From a virus: DNA of 39,898 nt. Shown piece after piece: positions 23,313 through 30,558 of the stretch. The stretch's first letter is position 1, and each line of letters opens with the position of its first letter. The stretch is from IMG/VR virus record IMGVR_UViG_3300037493_001559, positions 1-39,898 of that record. One strand, written 5' to 3'. The translations under genes and the position numbers were made by a program. The notes under the pieces are model-generated. The model had not been told where the DNA came from and searched no databases. It was given only the letters and a program-made list of their open reading frames with translations.

Positions 23313-23982
23313 TTAGTTTGTTTCTTTTAGTGATTGCATAGTCTTGTAAGTGGTCGGGTATTGGATAGCTTTCCACGTACATATCGAGTTGCTCGATCGT
23401 ATCGCAGTGGTCAATCATTGCCATTGTGCGCTTATCTTCGGCAGGTATTTTCGCTTCGATGATTGTCGAATCCATGACGTACGAAACAGAATCTTTTCGG
23501 TTTAGGTTCGCCCCGAAGATAGCCCCGAAATGATCCGCAGCATCTTTAACGGCTACCGTCTTAGCTATCGGGAATGCCATAGATAACGCTCCATTGTTGA
23601 TGTTTGCAAGGTCGGCAGGTGATGTTCCTTTCGATGTCTGCAACTGTGCAGCCCCGATACCATCATGATACATCCATTCGCCATTCGCAGGGGACTTGTA
23701 GTGAATACGAACCACAACGAATACGCCATTAAATGCAGTACCTTCACGAAGTACCTCAATTTTGTATTCCTTAAATATTCGCCTCAATAGATACTCTACT
23801 TTGTCAATCGGTAGATAGCGATAATTCGCTATGAACGGGTGCGATTTCACCCACTTTTCAGGAGGTGGTTGATTGAGTAGTGCCGTTAATTGCTCCGACT
23901 TAACTGCTACTTCGAGATTATCCTCGTATAGTTCCGCAATGGTCGGTAGTTTCGTTTGGTTTGTTAGCGTGATATTGCTCAT
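23302..23982 (-). CDS. Single-strand annealing protein (Rad52/Sak- or Erf-like)
   Basis: 226 aa. The part YRYLPIDKVEYLLRRIF, then FVVVRIHY, GEWMYHDGIGAAQLQ and IAKTVAVKDAADHFGAIFG has the order of the Rad52/Sak fold: a beta sheet, a Gly-rich turn, then the A-x-x-x-A-h-K-x-A-A-x-x-F-G helix. Works with the adjacent exonuclease to anneal complementary strands. Which annealing superfamily it belongs to cannot be fixed by eye. Confidence 0.75.
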   Translation of the reverse strand: MSNITLTNQTKLPTIAELYEDNLEVAVKSEQLTALLNQPPPEKWVKSHPFIANYRYLPIDKVEYLLRRIFKEYKIEVLREGTAFNGVFVVVRIHYKSPANGEWMYHDGIGAAQLQTSKGTSPADLANINNGALSMAFPIAKTVAVKDAADHFGAIFGANLNRKDSVSYVMDSTIIEAKIPAEDKRTMAMIDHCDTIEQLDMYVESYPIPDHLQDYAITKRNKLNAK

Positions 23983-24206
23983 TTCCCTTCAAGTATTTCT
24001 AATAGGTCAATTGCGTATTTTGATTTGTATTTACCACCTTCGTTACAGGCTTCGATAATTGCCACTCTTTCCTCTTCTAAAAGTTTGCCGTATTTATGTT
24101 GTAACTTAACAACAGTAATAAGCCTCTTAATTAGATAGTCGAGATACATCTCTCGTTGGCGTTCTTCTTCGAGTGTTTCCGCTATTATTTCGTTAATCTT
24201 GCTCAT
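23979..24206 (-). CDS. Helical hypothetical protein (75 aa)
   Basis: Almost fully helical and strongly charged (IIAETLEEERQREMYLDYLI near the start). Four-base overlap with the annealing protein gene and ATGA overlap with the 51-aa membrane protein. No domain recognised; may be an accessory of the recombination pair. Confidence 0.6.
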   Translation of the reverse strand: MSKINEIIAETLEEERQREMYLDYLIKRLITVVKLQHKYGKLLEEERVAIIEACNEGGKYKSKYAIDLLEILEGK

Positions 24207-24358
24207 GGTCTAATAGTTTTTAAAGTGTCAAAGAAGGACCACACGGTTACGCCAATAATAAGCGAAACGGTAAGTGGTGAGCATTGTCGGGTCGGTTCGA
24301 GTAGCCCGATGCAACACGTTAGTAGTGCTGCGTTTATTAGTAGTCGTTTAGCGGTCAT
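24203..24358 (-). CDS. Small two-helix membrane protein (51 aa)
   Basis: MTAKRLLINAALLTCCIGLL forms one membrane segment, SPLTVSLIIGVTVWSFF the second. It starts three bases after the stop of the previous gene and its stop overlaps the next ATG. The frame fills the gap exactly. Function unknown; early expression next to recombination genes makes a host-targeting role possible. Confidence 0.65.
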   Translation of the reverse strand: MTAKRLLINAALLTCCIGLLEPTRQCSPLTVSLIIGVTVWSFFDTLKTIRP

Positions 24359-24361
24359 GGG

Positions 24362-24589
24362 TTAGTCGTTTAATTCTTTGTAATTCGATGGTTCGTTAAA
24401 ATACTTTTCATCTTCATCCTCTTCTGGTTTCGCATACTCAAGAACATCATCGGCATATTCGTGAGCGTCTAATTTGATGAGTATCTCCGCTATTTCTTCA
24501 TGATCCGAAATCGTGAGATTGTCCTTCCAATTGTCGTATACCATTAATGCGACTAATTGCATTTGTTCGTCCGTTAGTCCTTTAGCCAT
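24362..24589 (-). CDS. Acidic hypothetical protein (75 aa)
   Basis: Very acidic C-terminal half (YAKPEEDEDEKYFNEP). Starts MAKGLTDEQMQLVALMVYDN. The ATG lies inside the end of the RHH gene (8-bp overlap), so the two are coupled. Small acidic early proteins can mimic DNA or bind host enzymes, but there is no specific evidence here. Confidence 0.6.
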   Translation of the reverse strand: MAKGLTDEQMQLVALMVYDNWKDNLTISDHEEIAEILIKLDAHEYADDVLEYAKPEEDEDEKYFNEPSNYKELND

Positions 24590-24716
24590 TTTTTAGATAG
24601 TTTTTAAATGCCTCTGTGATTAAGTAAGACATTGTTAGTTTGTTTTTCTTGAGTTTCTTCTGAACTCTCTCTTTTAATTTCGGCTCTATTTCAGCCGATA
24701 GATTTGGTGCGCTCAT
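24582..24716 (-). CDS. Ribbon-helix-helix DNA-binding protein (44 aa)
   Basis: Starts MSAPNLSAEIEPKLKERVQK; a short strand, then helix A (EPKLKERVQKKLKKN), the turn KLTM and helix B (SYLITEAFKNYLKN), the fold of CopG/Arc-type repressors. It is the first gene after the promoter repeat at 24733-24765, whose exact copy drives the accessory operon at 28.6 kb, so it could control both (inference). Too short for common length cut-offs. Overlaps the next gene by 8 bp. Confidence 0.65.
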   Translation of the reverse strand: MSAPNLSAEIEPKLKERVQKKLKKNKLTMSYLITEAFKNYLKNG

Positions 24717-24732
24717 GTGTTATTGTTTTTTT

Positions 24733-24765
24733 GCAAATATATATCATGTATATACGTTTTGCAAG
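24733..24765 (-). promoter_or_regulatory. Early promoter, 33-bp repeat copy 2
   Basis: Minus strand: TTG, 20 bp, TATATTTG, a full match to the Bacteroidetes promoter pattern. All 33 bases equal 28625-28657. The ends carry the inverse pair GCAAA/TTTGC and the middle a near-palindrome around ATCATG, a possible repressor site overlapping the promoter. Drives the RHH-recombination operon. Confidence 0.8.
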
Positions 24766-24803
24766 TTTTATCTTTTAACTTATTGATAATGTGAGTATTT
24801 ATT

Positions 24804-25943
24804 TTACAAATCGGCAAACCACTTTCTTATTATAGGGTCTTTTTTTCTTATGATATTCTTTTTCTCTAACTGGTCTTTTGTATAATTTACTGATTCTCCA
24901 TATGTCCATTTTATACTTTTAATATTACCCTCCCAATCACACATTAGCATTCTTTTAACTTGATATTTATAACAATCTTCATCATCTATATGTTGTAGAC
25001 GTGTCCATTGCCATTTAAATATCCTTGCTAATTCGGGATTTATGCTATCCATTAGAAAATCTCGGTATTCTTTCCATGTATTAAATGTATCAGGTAGTGA
25101 TCTGATAGAATAAATCAGATTTTCTTTTCCATAAATAGCAGCAGTATGTACTCCATGTAATCTCTTTTCAAGTTTATTATATGTTTCAGGTTCTAATTCC
25201 TGAAGATCAGTTAAGCATCTAAAGGCCTTTTCGTGAATTAAATTAGATACTCTTAATGTTCGCAAATCTTGACCAAGCATATACATTTTATCATAAATTT
25301 TATTATACTTAAATCCTCCATCAATTAAATATTTCCATACGTCAATATATTTCCAATCTATTATTGGATATGCTTTGTGTGGTTCATTTATTCTTCTTAG
25401 CCAAAATAATTCAGAATCTTCTCCAAACATTACAAATCTTCTATCAGGTGATTCTTCTGCTCTTAATCCTATTATAGAGATACTATTACCTTTCAATTTT
25501 CTTAGGTTTTGCCCAACCCATAAATTAAATTTATGAAATCTTTTAGGATATTTAATATCAATTTCTTGAATCGCTAATTTATTTTTATCTCTTACCCACT
25601 CTTCATTTTCGCCCCAAGCCCATAAAAATAGCTGACTACTACTCGCTGCATTTGTCATAAATATAGGCACTTGATACCATTGTGGAATAACATTTGGTTG
25701 CGACATTGCCCACTCTACAAAATCAATAGTTCCTTGATATTCTGCCTCTTGGTCTTGAAAGTATAATATAAATTTACGATCCCTTTTTTTAGCCTCTTCA
25801 TTTAGAAGATGAAATAGTACAGTACTATCTTTCCCTCCACTAAAAGACAATGAAACATTATCATAATTATCAAAAAGGAATGATATTCTTTTATTAGCAG
25901 CATCTAATACATTTTCCGTTCCTCTTATTGCAGTCCTAGCCAT
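24804..25943 (-). CDS. PAPS-reductase-like ATP pyrophosphatase (DUF3440, IbrA-like)
   Basis: 379 aa. SFSGGKDSTV (33-42) is the PP-loop of N-type ATP pyrophosphatases, followed by YFQDQEAEYQGT, RAEES and a DUF3440-like C-terminal half. These enzymes adenylate a substrate before thiolation or a similar step; DndC of DNA phosphorothioation has the same fold. IbrA/IbrB pairs (this family plus a ParB-like protein) are known from E. coli mobile DNA without a defined reaction. Only three Cys (FRC, EDC, LMC) are found in the C-terminal half, not enough to claim an Fe-S site. Shares one base with the GNAT gene stop. Base composition is clearly more AT-rich than the structural genes. Confidence 0.82.
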   Translation of the reverse strand: MARTAIRGTENVLDAANKRISFLFDNYDNVSLSFSGGKDSTVLFHLLNEEAKKRDRKFILYFQDQEAEYQGTIDFVEWAMSQPNVIPQWYQVPIFMTNAASSSQLFLWAWGENEEWVRDKNKLAIQEIDIKYPKRFHKFNLWVGQNLRKLKGNSISIIGLRAEESPDRRFVMFGEDSELFWLRRINEPHKAYPIIDWKYIDVWKYLIDGGFKYNKIYDKMYMLGQDLRTLRVSNLIHEKAFRCLTDLQELEPETYNKLEKRLHGVHTAAIYGKENLIYSIRSLPDTFNTWKEYRDFLMDSINPELARIFKWQWTRLQHIDDEDCYKYQVKRMLMCDWEGNIKSIKWTYGESVNYTKDQLEKKNIIRKKDPIIRKWFADL

Positions 25944-26311
25944 TATAATGTATATTTAATTTTAGTACAACATTTATATTGCTTTATTATTTCAGCACCT
26001 TTATTAAGATGATACCCTAAACTTTTATTAGTCATATTACCTTCTATTGAATTTATTCCTAATTCTTTTATGTAAGCAAATCTAAACTCATTTAACTTAC
26101 TATAAATCCCTTTCCCTCTATGACTATTTAAAACAAAACCATTTTTAAGAATAGCAGTTTTGTTTTTTATCATTAATCCGCAAAAGCCGACAAGAATATT
26201 ATTATCAAAATATCCAAAATAAATATTCGTTGAATTATTAAATGTCAATCCATTTAATTGCGCTATTCTTTTTAATGTATATATTTCTGATTTATCTATT
26301 TGCTTTATCAT
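25943..26311 (-). CDS. GNAT acetyltransferase
   Basis: 122 aa. VGFCGLMIKNKTAILKNGFV leads to LNSHRGKGIYSKL, the R/Q-x-x-G-x-G/A acetyl-CoA loop, and IEGNMTNKSLGYHLNKGA gives the last helix-strand pair (N-x-x-h-x-h-h-x-K-x-G). It would transfer an acyl group from acyl-CoA. Joined by ATGA to the ParB-like gene and by TAATG to the DUF3440 gene, so production of the three proteins is coupled. Confidence 0.78.
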   Translation of the reverse strand: MIKQIDKSEIYTLKRIAQLNGLTFNNSTNIYFGYFDNNILVGFCGLMIKNKTAILKNGFVLNSHRGKGIYSKLNEFRFAYIKELGINSIEGNMTNKSLGYHLNKGAEIIKQYKCCTKIKYTL

Positions 26312-26856
26312 AATTCTTCTTCTATATCAATTTCAACATCTTTTATTTGTCGCTCTATTGAGTATGGCACACCTTTAATTTCTGATGCAATTCCTTTGAT
26401 TCCAATAAGTCGTTGAACCTCTTCCAATGTCATTCCAAGTTCTTTCATTATCTTGAGTTCATCCCATCCTTGCTTCAACATTCCCACTAATGATGCCTGT
26501 AATTCCACTTCATGTTTTCCTCTTGCTCTATTATGTCTAATCGTTGATGCCATTCGATCCGATATATCTTTTTGAATTACAGAAACAGGAAGCATTCCAT
26601 TTTCACGTTCAAAAATATCCTTTCTTGTAATTAGAATAGTATATCTATGAAATCCATCGACAATAATATACTTATCTCTACCTTCATCATAGAAACATAC
26701 AACAGGCATTGTATATCCATCGGCTTTAATTGACTGATACAATAAGTCCATTTCTCTTTTAGCAACATGATTAGGGTTATAATCATTTGCTTCAATCTTT
26801 TCGATTGGTACTGCCTGTACATTATACACTGGGCTTTTAAATGTGTTCGTTTTCAT
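26308..26856 (-). CDS. ParB/sulfiredoxin-fold protein (IbrB-like)
   Basis: 182 aa. IEANDYNPNHVAKREMDLL (21-39) and IIVDGFHRYT (64-73) give the ParB/Srx signature; the DGFHR box parallels the DGQHR box of DndB. RHNRARGKH (107-115) is typical of the ParB-like partner of DUF3440 enzymes, and a helix-turn-helix-like region follows (LKIMKELGMTLEEVQRLIG). Could bind DNA and direct the partner enzyme. ATGA overlap with the SNF2 gene. Confidence 0.82.
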   Translation of the reverse strand: MKTNTFKSPVYNVQAVPIEKIEANDYNPNHVAKREMDLLYQSIKADGYTMPVVCFYDEGRDKYIIVDGFHRYTILITRKDIFERENGMLPVSVIQKDISDRMASTIRHNRARGKHEVELQASLVGMLKQGWDELKIMKELGMTLEEVQRLIGIKGIASEIKGVPYSIERQIKDVEIDIEEEL

Positions 26857-28043
26857 AGTTCTTTTTTTAGTTGTTCTGTTCCTACTTTTTTAAAGTAATC
26901 TAATAGTGATTGTTTATTATTTATATTTCTATCAATTAATGATTCAAGACATACATTACCTGTCATTGACCAATATGTGCAATCTGATTGTTGACCTGTT
27001 CGATATGTACGGAATCTACTTTGTATCATTTGAGAATAATCAAAAGTCTTATCAAAATAAATGGTTGTATTGTATTCTTGTAAGTTTAATCCAAAAGAGT
27101 GCATACCATAGCTTAACACTTTTATTTTTGGATATCGTTTCTGTATTTCTTCACGGCTTTTAATGTACTTACAATATATTAATACTTTTGATACATTTTC
27201 ATTTTCTAATATTTTGTCTAATGCAATAAATTTATTTTCTGATAAACAATAATTGTGTTGCATTTTCTGCGTTAACTCAAGAAATATATTATTATTTAAA
27301 AACTTTAATTTTTCGTTATCTAAATATTCATTTTTAATAAATTTATACTGATCTAATTCATCTTGGGATAACTCATAATCAATGTTTTTATATTCTTGTT
27401 TAATTGATAAACTTAAATCACACTCATAAACATAATGATTAATCAAAGAATAAAGATGTTCGATATTATGATATGCACTTATATATTCCTTTGATTTTGT
27501 AATATTACCTATTCTCTTAGTTATTGTTGTATACTCACAAAATGTATTCTTAAATTCTGCAATATCCATATTAAGAATTAAAGGTGAAAGAAATTTAAAT
27601 TGCGCCCATATGTCAAGTAGATTACGTGTTAATGGTGTTCCATTTAGTATTAATTTATACTCGCAATATTTACCATATTCAATAATTCTTTTAGTTCGTA
27701 TTGCATCGTAATTTTTAATCTTCAATGATTCATCTACTACTAAGAAATAGTTGCCGCTTTTTAATAAATTTGATATTTCCAAATAAATCCTATCGCTACT
27801 ACTTAATGTTTCTATTCCGTAAATGTGCAAATTACTTAACCCTCCACACTTAGCTATCTCTTCCTTTATGTTTAACTTATTCTGAAATGGAGTAAGCCAT
27901 ATGATTCCATCACATTTAACTGACTTTATCAGTTCAAATGCAGTTCTTGTTTTGCCAGTTCCCATCTCCATAAATAAAGCACCTACCTTATATTTACGAA
28001 TCTTTTCAATAGCATTAATTTGATTATCTAATAAGGTCTGCAT
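26853..28043 (-). CDS. SNF2-type DNA helicase/translocase (396 aa)
   Basis: Walker A MEMGTGKT (25-32), DExx-type box LVVDES (101-106), NGTPLTR (134-140, motif III), VLIYCKY (287-293, motif IV) and QSRFRTYRTGQ (341-351, motif VI). The segment between motifs IV and V is much shorter than usual, a compact phage-type helicase. It lacks a nuclease domain. It heads the coupled set with the ParB-like, GNAT and DUF3440 genes, so it probably moves along DNA in the same system. Extremely AT-rich gene. Confidence 0.83.
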   Translation of the reverse strand: MQTLLDNQINAIEKIRKYKVGALFMEMGTGKTRTAFELIKSVKCDGIIWLTPFQNKLNIKEEIAKCGGLSNLHIYGIETLSSSDRIYLEISNLLKSGNYFLVVDESLKIKNYDAIRTKRIIEYGKYCEYKLILNGTPLTRNLLDIWAQFKFLSPLILNMDIAEFKNTFCEYTTITKRIGNITKSKEYISAYHNIEHLYSLINHYVYECDLSLSIKQEYKNIDYELSQDELDQYKFIKNEYLDNEKLKFLNNNIFLELTQKMQHNYCLSENKFIALDKILENENVSKVLIYCKYIKSREEIQKRYPKIKVLSYGMHSFGLNLQEYNTTIYFDKTFDYSQMIQSRFRTYRTGQQSDCTYWSMTGNVCLESLIDRNINNKQSLLDYFKKVGTEQLKKEL

Positions 28044-28308
28044 TGGGATCTATTTTAACTGCATCTATTTTATTAGGAATATGCTTTACAACTATTTCTG
28101 TTGCTTCATCTTCTGATGGAGATTGCCCGAAAATATTCTCATATAGCCATGTGGGAATACTCATATTACCACCTAACTTTTTATTGAGTATAAAGTTGAA
28201 GCATAATTTCTTTGGAAACCAATATTCAGTATATCCAATTTGAAGGAGGACAGCTTTACCCGTTTCCCCCTTTAATTTATCAAATCTTACATAAGCCTTC
28301 GCTATCAT
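28024..28308 (-). CDS. Hypothetical protein of the accessory operon (94 aa)
   Basis: MIAKAYVRFDKLKGETGKAV then LLQIGYTEYWFPKKLC, later WLYENIFGQSPSEDEA. Beta-rich start. Overlaps the gene before by 29 bp and the SNF2 gene by 20 bp. Not recognised; may be a fifth component of the SNF2 module or a small partner. Confidence 0.6.
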   Translation of the reverse strand: MIAKAYVRFDKLKGETGKAVLLQIGYTEYWFPKKLCFNFILNKKLGGNMSIPTWLYENIFGQSPSEDEATEIVVKHIPNKIDAVKIDPNADLIR

Positions 28309-28585
28309 CTGAGTTTTCTGTTGGATTTAAAATTTCTTCAATCTCAGATAATATTGACTCTCTTACTTGTTTTTCCTGTGATGAAATCCAATTATAGTCC
28401 TGTGAAGGGCATTCAATGCGACAGCTAACTAAAAACTCCCCTTCCTTTTCAAAGATAAATGCTTTTGTAGACATTTTCTTTGTATTAAATCCACGATCTA
28501 AGTAGATTCTTTTCATATCGCCCTTAATCCAAAGTTTACCTGCGATAGTCTCTGATAATTGCTCAAGTGTTAATGATGTGTTCAT
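28280..28585 (-). CDS. First gene of the early operon (101 aa, unknown)
   Basis: The ATG at 28585 (MNTSLTLEQLSETIAGKLWI) is used because the promoter's -7 element is at 28626-28633; the in-frame ATG at 28639 lies inside the promoter and cannot be in the mRNA. The protein is soluble with a C-terminal acidic end. Probably an immediate early protein; function unknown. Confidence 0.65.
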   Translation of the reverse strand: MNTSLTLEQLSETIAGKLWIKGDMKRIYLDRGFNTKKMSTKAFIFEKEGEFLVSCRIECPSQDYNWISSQEKQVRESILSEIEEILNPTENSDDSEGLCKI

Positions 28586-28624
28586 GTTGTTTGTTTTTTG
28601 TTTGTTTTTTGTTTGTTTGATGAA

Positions 28625-28657
28625 GCAAATATATATCATGTATATACGTTTTGCAAG
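28625..28657 (-). promoter_or_regulatory. Early promoter, 33-bp repeat copy 1
   Basis: Same 33 bases as 24733-24765 (TTG-20 bp-TATATTTG). It lies between the terminator of the lysis operon and the first accessory gene. The leader after it (TTCATCAAACAAAC) is shared with the promoter at 22.5 kb. Presumably read by unmodified host RNA polymerase right after infection. Confidence 0.82.
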
Positions 28658-28719
28658 GAAAATGTTACATTAAAAACATAACTAACTGAAAATGTAGGTA
28701 AAAACTTTACTCCGATAAA

Positions 28720-28747
28720 AGAAAAAGCCCCGATTTCTCAGGGCTTT
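28720..28747 (-). terminator. Rho-independent terminator of the late/lysis operon
   Basis: Minus strand AAAGCCC, 10-nt loop, GGGCTTT followed by TTCTTTT. It stands 46 bp after the spanin-like gene's stop and separates it from the early promoter. Confidence 0.8.
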
Positions 28748-28792
28748 CGCTAACAAACATGGAATAATTACTAACAAACCGACTCAAATATA

Positions 28793-29281
28793 CTACTTTT
28801 TTAATTTGTACGCTACGAACAAGGCAATAATTATCCCGAAGACCCAAAACAATCTACGTTGCCATTGCTCAAACTTGCTAATTTGTCGCTCACTAAGTAC
28901 GTTCCTGGTTTTCTCTACGTAGGTTACATGGCTCTTAATGCTGTCTATCTTCGCTTGTAATGAATCAATAGTAGCCTCGCATATAAGTTTACCATTCGCC
29001 ACTCGTAACGAGGTTGTAACGCCTCTTTTCGTTGTTTTGATGATTGTGGTATCGTGCGTCGATTTTAGTAGGTGTAATATCGAATCTACATAGGCGAATG
29101 TGTTAAACACATCGGTATCGTGAATCGTTACCACGCTATCCTTATACACAATCGAATCCCTTGTAACGGTCGATTCCGCTATCTGCGGACACTTGCACGA
29201 TGATAGGCATATAGCAATTAGCACGAATAGGGCTACCAATATCTCGAGAGCCATTACTTCGTTGATCGGGCGTTTTGTCAT
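28793..29281 (-). CDS. Candidate unimolecular spanin (162 aa)
   Basis: The start at 29281 is set by the ATGA overlap with the gene before. Residues 10-30 form a signal (MALEILVALFVLIAICLSSC) that ends in the lipobox LSSC; the middle is a periplasmic region with DSIVYKDSVVTIHDTD and coiled coil; LFWVFGIIIALFVAY near the C-terminus is a membrane segment. Lipid anchor at one end and membrane helix at the other is the build of u-spanins, which fuse inner and outer membrane at lysis. Last gene before the terminator. Confidence 0.62.
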   Translation of the reverse strand: MTKRPINEVMALEILVALFVLIAICLSSCKCPQIAESTVTRDSIVYKDSVVTIHDTDVFNTFAYVDSILHLLKSTHDTTIIKTTKRGVTTSLRVANGKLICEATIDSLQAKIDSIKSHVTYVEKTRNVLSERQISKFEQWQRRLFWVFGIIIALFVAYKLKK

Positions 29282-29487
29282 AGCACCCATAACGCAATGA
29301 TATAACCATTCTTTTCGCAGTATCTTTCCGCTCCACGTTTCGCATTCCATCTACGGGCGTAGACTTCTGACGTGTGAATAGTGTTGTTCGTTTTGCGATC
29401 GTAAATGTGAAATACATACTTTCCATCGCCATTACGAAAACGCCCCTCTGTTGAGATGGACGCTTCTACTTTATGTAGTTTAGTCAT
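29278..29487 (-). CDS. Hypothetical protein (69 aa)
   Basis: Short beta-rich protein (KLHKVEASISTEGRFRNGDG, then YVFHIYDRKTNNT) with a C-terminal basic helix. Coupled to the spanin-like gene by ATGA. Role unknown; member of the lysis-end cluster. Confidence 0.55.
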   Translation of the reverse strand: MTKLHKVEASISTEGRFRNGDGKYVFHIYDRKTNNTIHTSEVYARRWNAKRGAERYCEKNGYIIALWVL

Positions 29488-29493
29488 GATTTA

Positions 29494-30552
29494 TTATTTT
29501 AATGTACCTTTTACAAATGTTTTTCTTTCAATCCCAGAAGCAGTCATACGATCTTGCACCAACACCGCAGGAAGTTTACCTCCACTCCATACGCTCGTAG
29601 AAGTCCAATCAAGTCCTGCCGTACCTCCATTGATATACCACCTACATCCGCCTGTACTTTTCAATGTCGTTCCGCTTGGCTTCCATGTCGTATTGTCGAG
29701 CATGATATTCGGATAACCCGCTTGACTTGTAGCATCAACTAATACTTGCCCATACTGAGCATAGATGTTTTGAAGGAAGATAACGCCCTCACGAATGCTA
29801 ACCTTGAACGCTGCCACCGAAGCGATTGATTCAACGTGTACGGTACGAGCGTAGAACTCTTTCACAACCGTTGAGTTAGTGCCATCGAATAACACGTGAA
29901 TCTTAGGTGAGCCACCCTCAGAGATGCAAGTATTCATCGAGCATTCAGAGGCTGCAATAATCCCGAACGCATACTCAGCACTATCAGCATTGAATACCCT
30001 GCACGAGTTAAATATTGAGCAGTTCGATTGTGAGTTACTATTCGATGCACCTACCCAATCGCCTTTATCGTACAAGAATCCAATTCTCTTGCAATTCACA
30101 GCGAAGCAATTATTTAAGATGCTTTTCAATGCGAAACGACATACGATAGCCGAATCTTTGCCTTCCACTCTCACGTTGTCCACATTCAATCCATAAGTCG
30201 ATGACCAATAGATACCACACCCGTTACGAGTTACGCCCTTGTAGAGCCTCAAATCACGAAACGTAGCTGAGTATTGGTTCATCTGATTGAGAGCCGTTGA
30301 CTGATCGGGAGCGGTACGATAGAATCCGCCATAAATCGCAGCCCCGTTACCGTTAATTATTACAGTCTTCGATTTCGCTAATAGCGTTGTGGGGAGAATA
30401 AACTCTCCCGTATAGGAAGTGCCGACTAAGTTTATACACGAATAGTTCCCGTTAAGTGCGGATTGCAGTTCGGTAGCCGTTCCTACATTGATAGTCTGAG
30501 CGTGGAGGTTGACCGTAGCAAGTACGGCAAAGAGTAATAGTAGTTTTTTCAT
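29494..30552 (-). CDS. Secreted beta-helix protein with signal peptide (352 aa)
   Basis: MKKLLLLFAVLATVNLHAQT is a classic Sec signal with AxA-like cleavage after LHA. The remainder shows beta-helix strand ladders (VIINGNGAAIYGG, NVDNVRVEGKDSAIV, SILNNCFAVNCKR). The C-terminal part (VLVDATSQAGYPNIMLDN, then STGGCRWYINGG) resembles the distal part of phage tail spikes, yet virion spikes carry no export signal. It lies in the lysis region. It may be a depolymerase released to the periplasm or outside, or a surface-exclusion factor. Confidence 0.65.
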   Translation of the reverse strand: MKKLLLLFAVLATVNLHAQTINVGTATELQSALNGNYSCINLVGTSYTGEFILPTTLLAKSKTVIINGNGAAIYGGFYRTAPDQSTALNQMNQYSATFRDLRLYKGVTRNGCGIYWSSTYGLNVDNVRVEGKDSAIVCRFALKSILNNCFAVNCKRIGFLYDKGDWVGASNSNSQSNCSIFNSCRVFNADSAEYAFGIIAASECSMNTCISEGGSPKIHVLFDGTNSTVVKEFYARTVHVESIASVAAFKVSIREGVIFLQNIYAQYGQVLVDATSQAGYPNIMLDNTTWKPSGTTLKSTGGCRWYINGGTAGLDWTSTSVWSGGKLPAVLVQDRMTASGIERKTFVKGTLK

Positions 30553-30558
30553 TTTGTT

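Noticed and set aside
24804-25943. True PAPS reductase for sulfate assimilation (CysH)
   Set aside because: The C-terminal half is of the DUF3440 type, the CysH C-terminal Cys motif is missing, and the neighbours are DNA-related.
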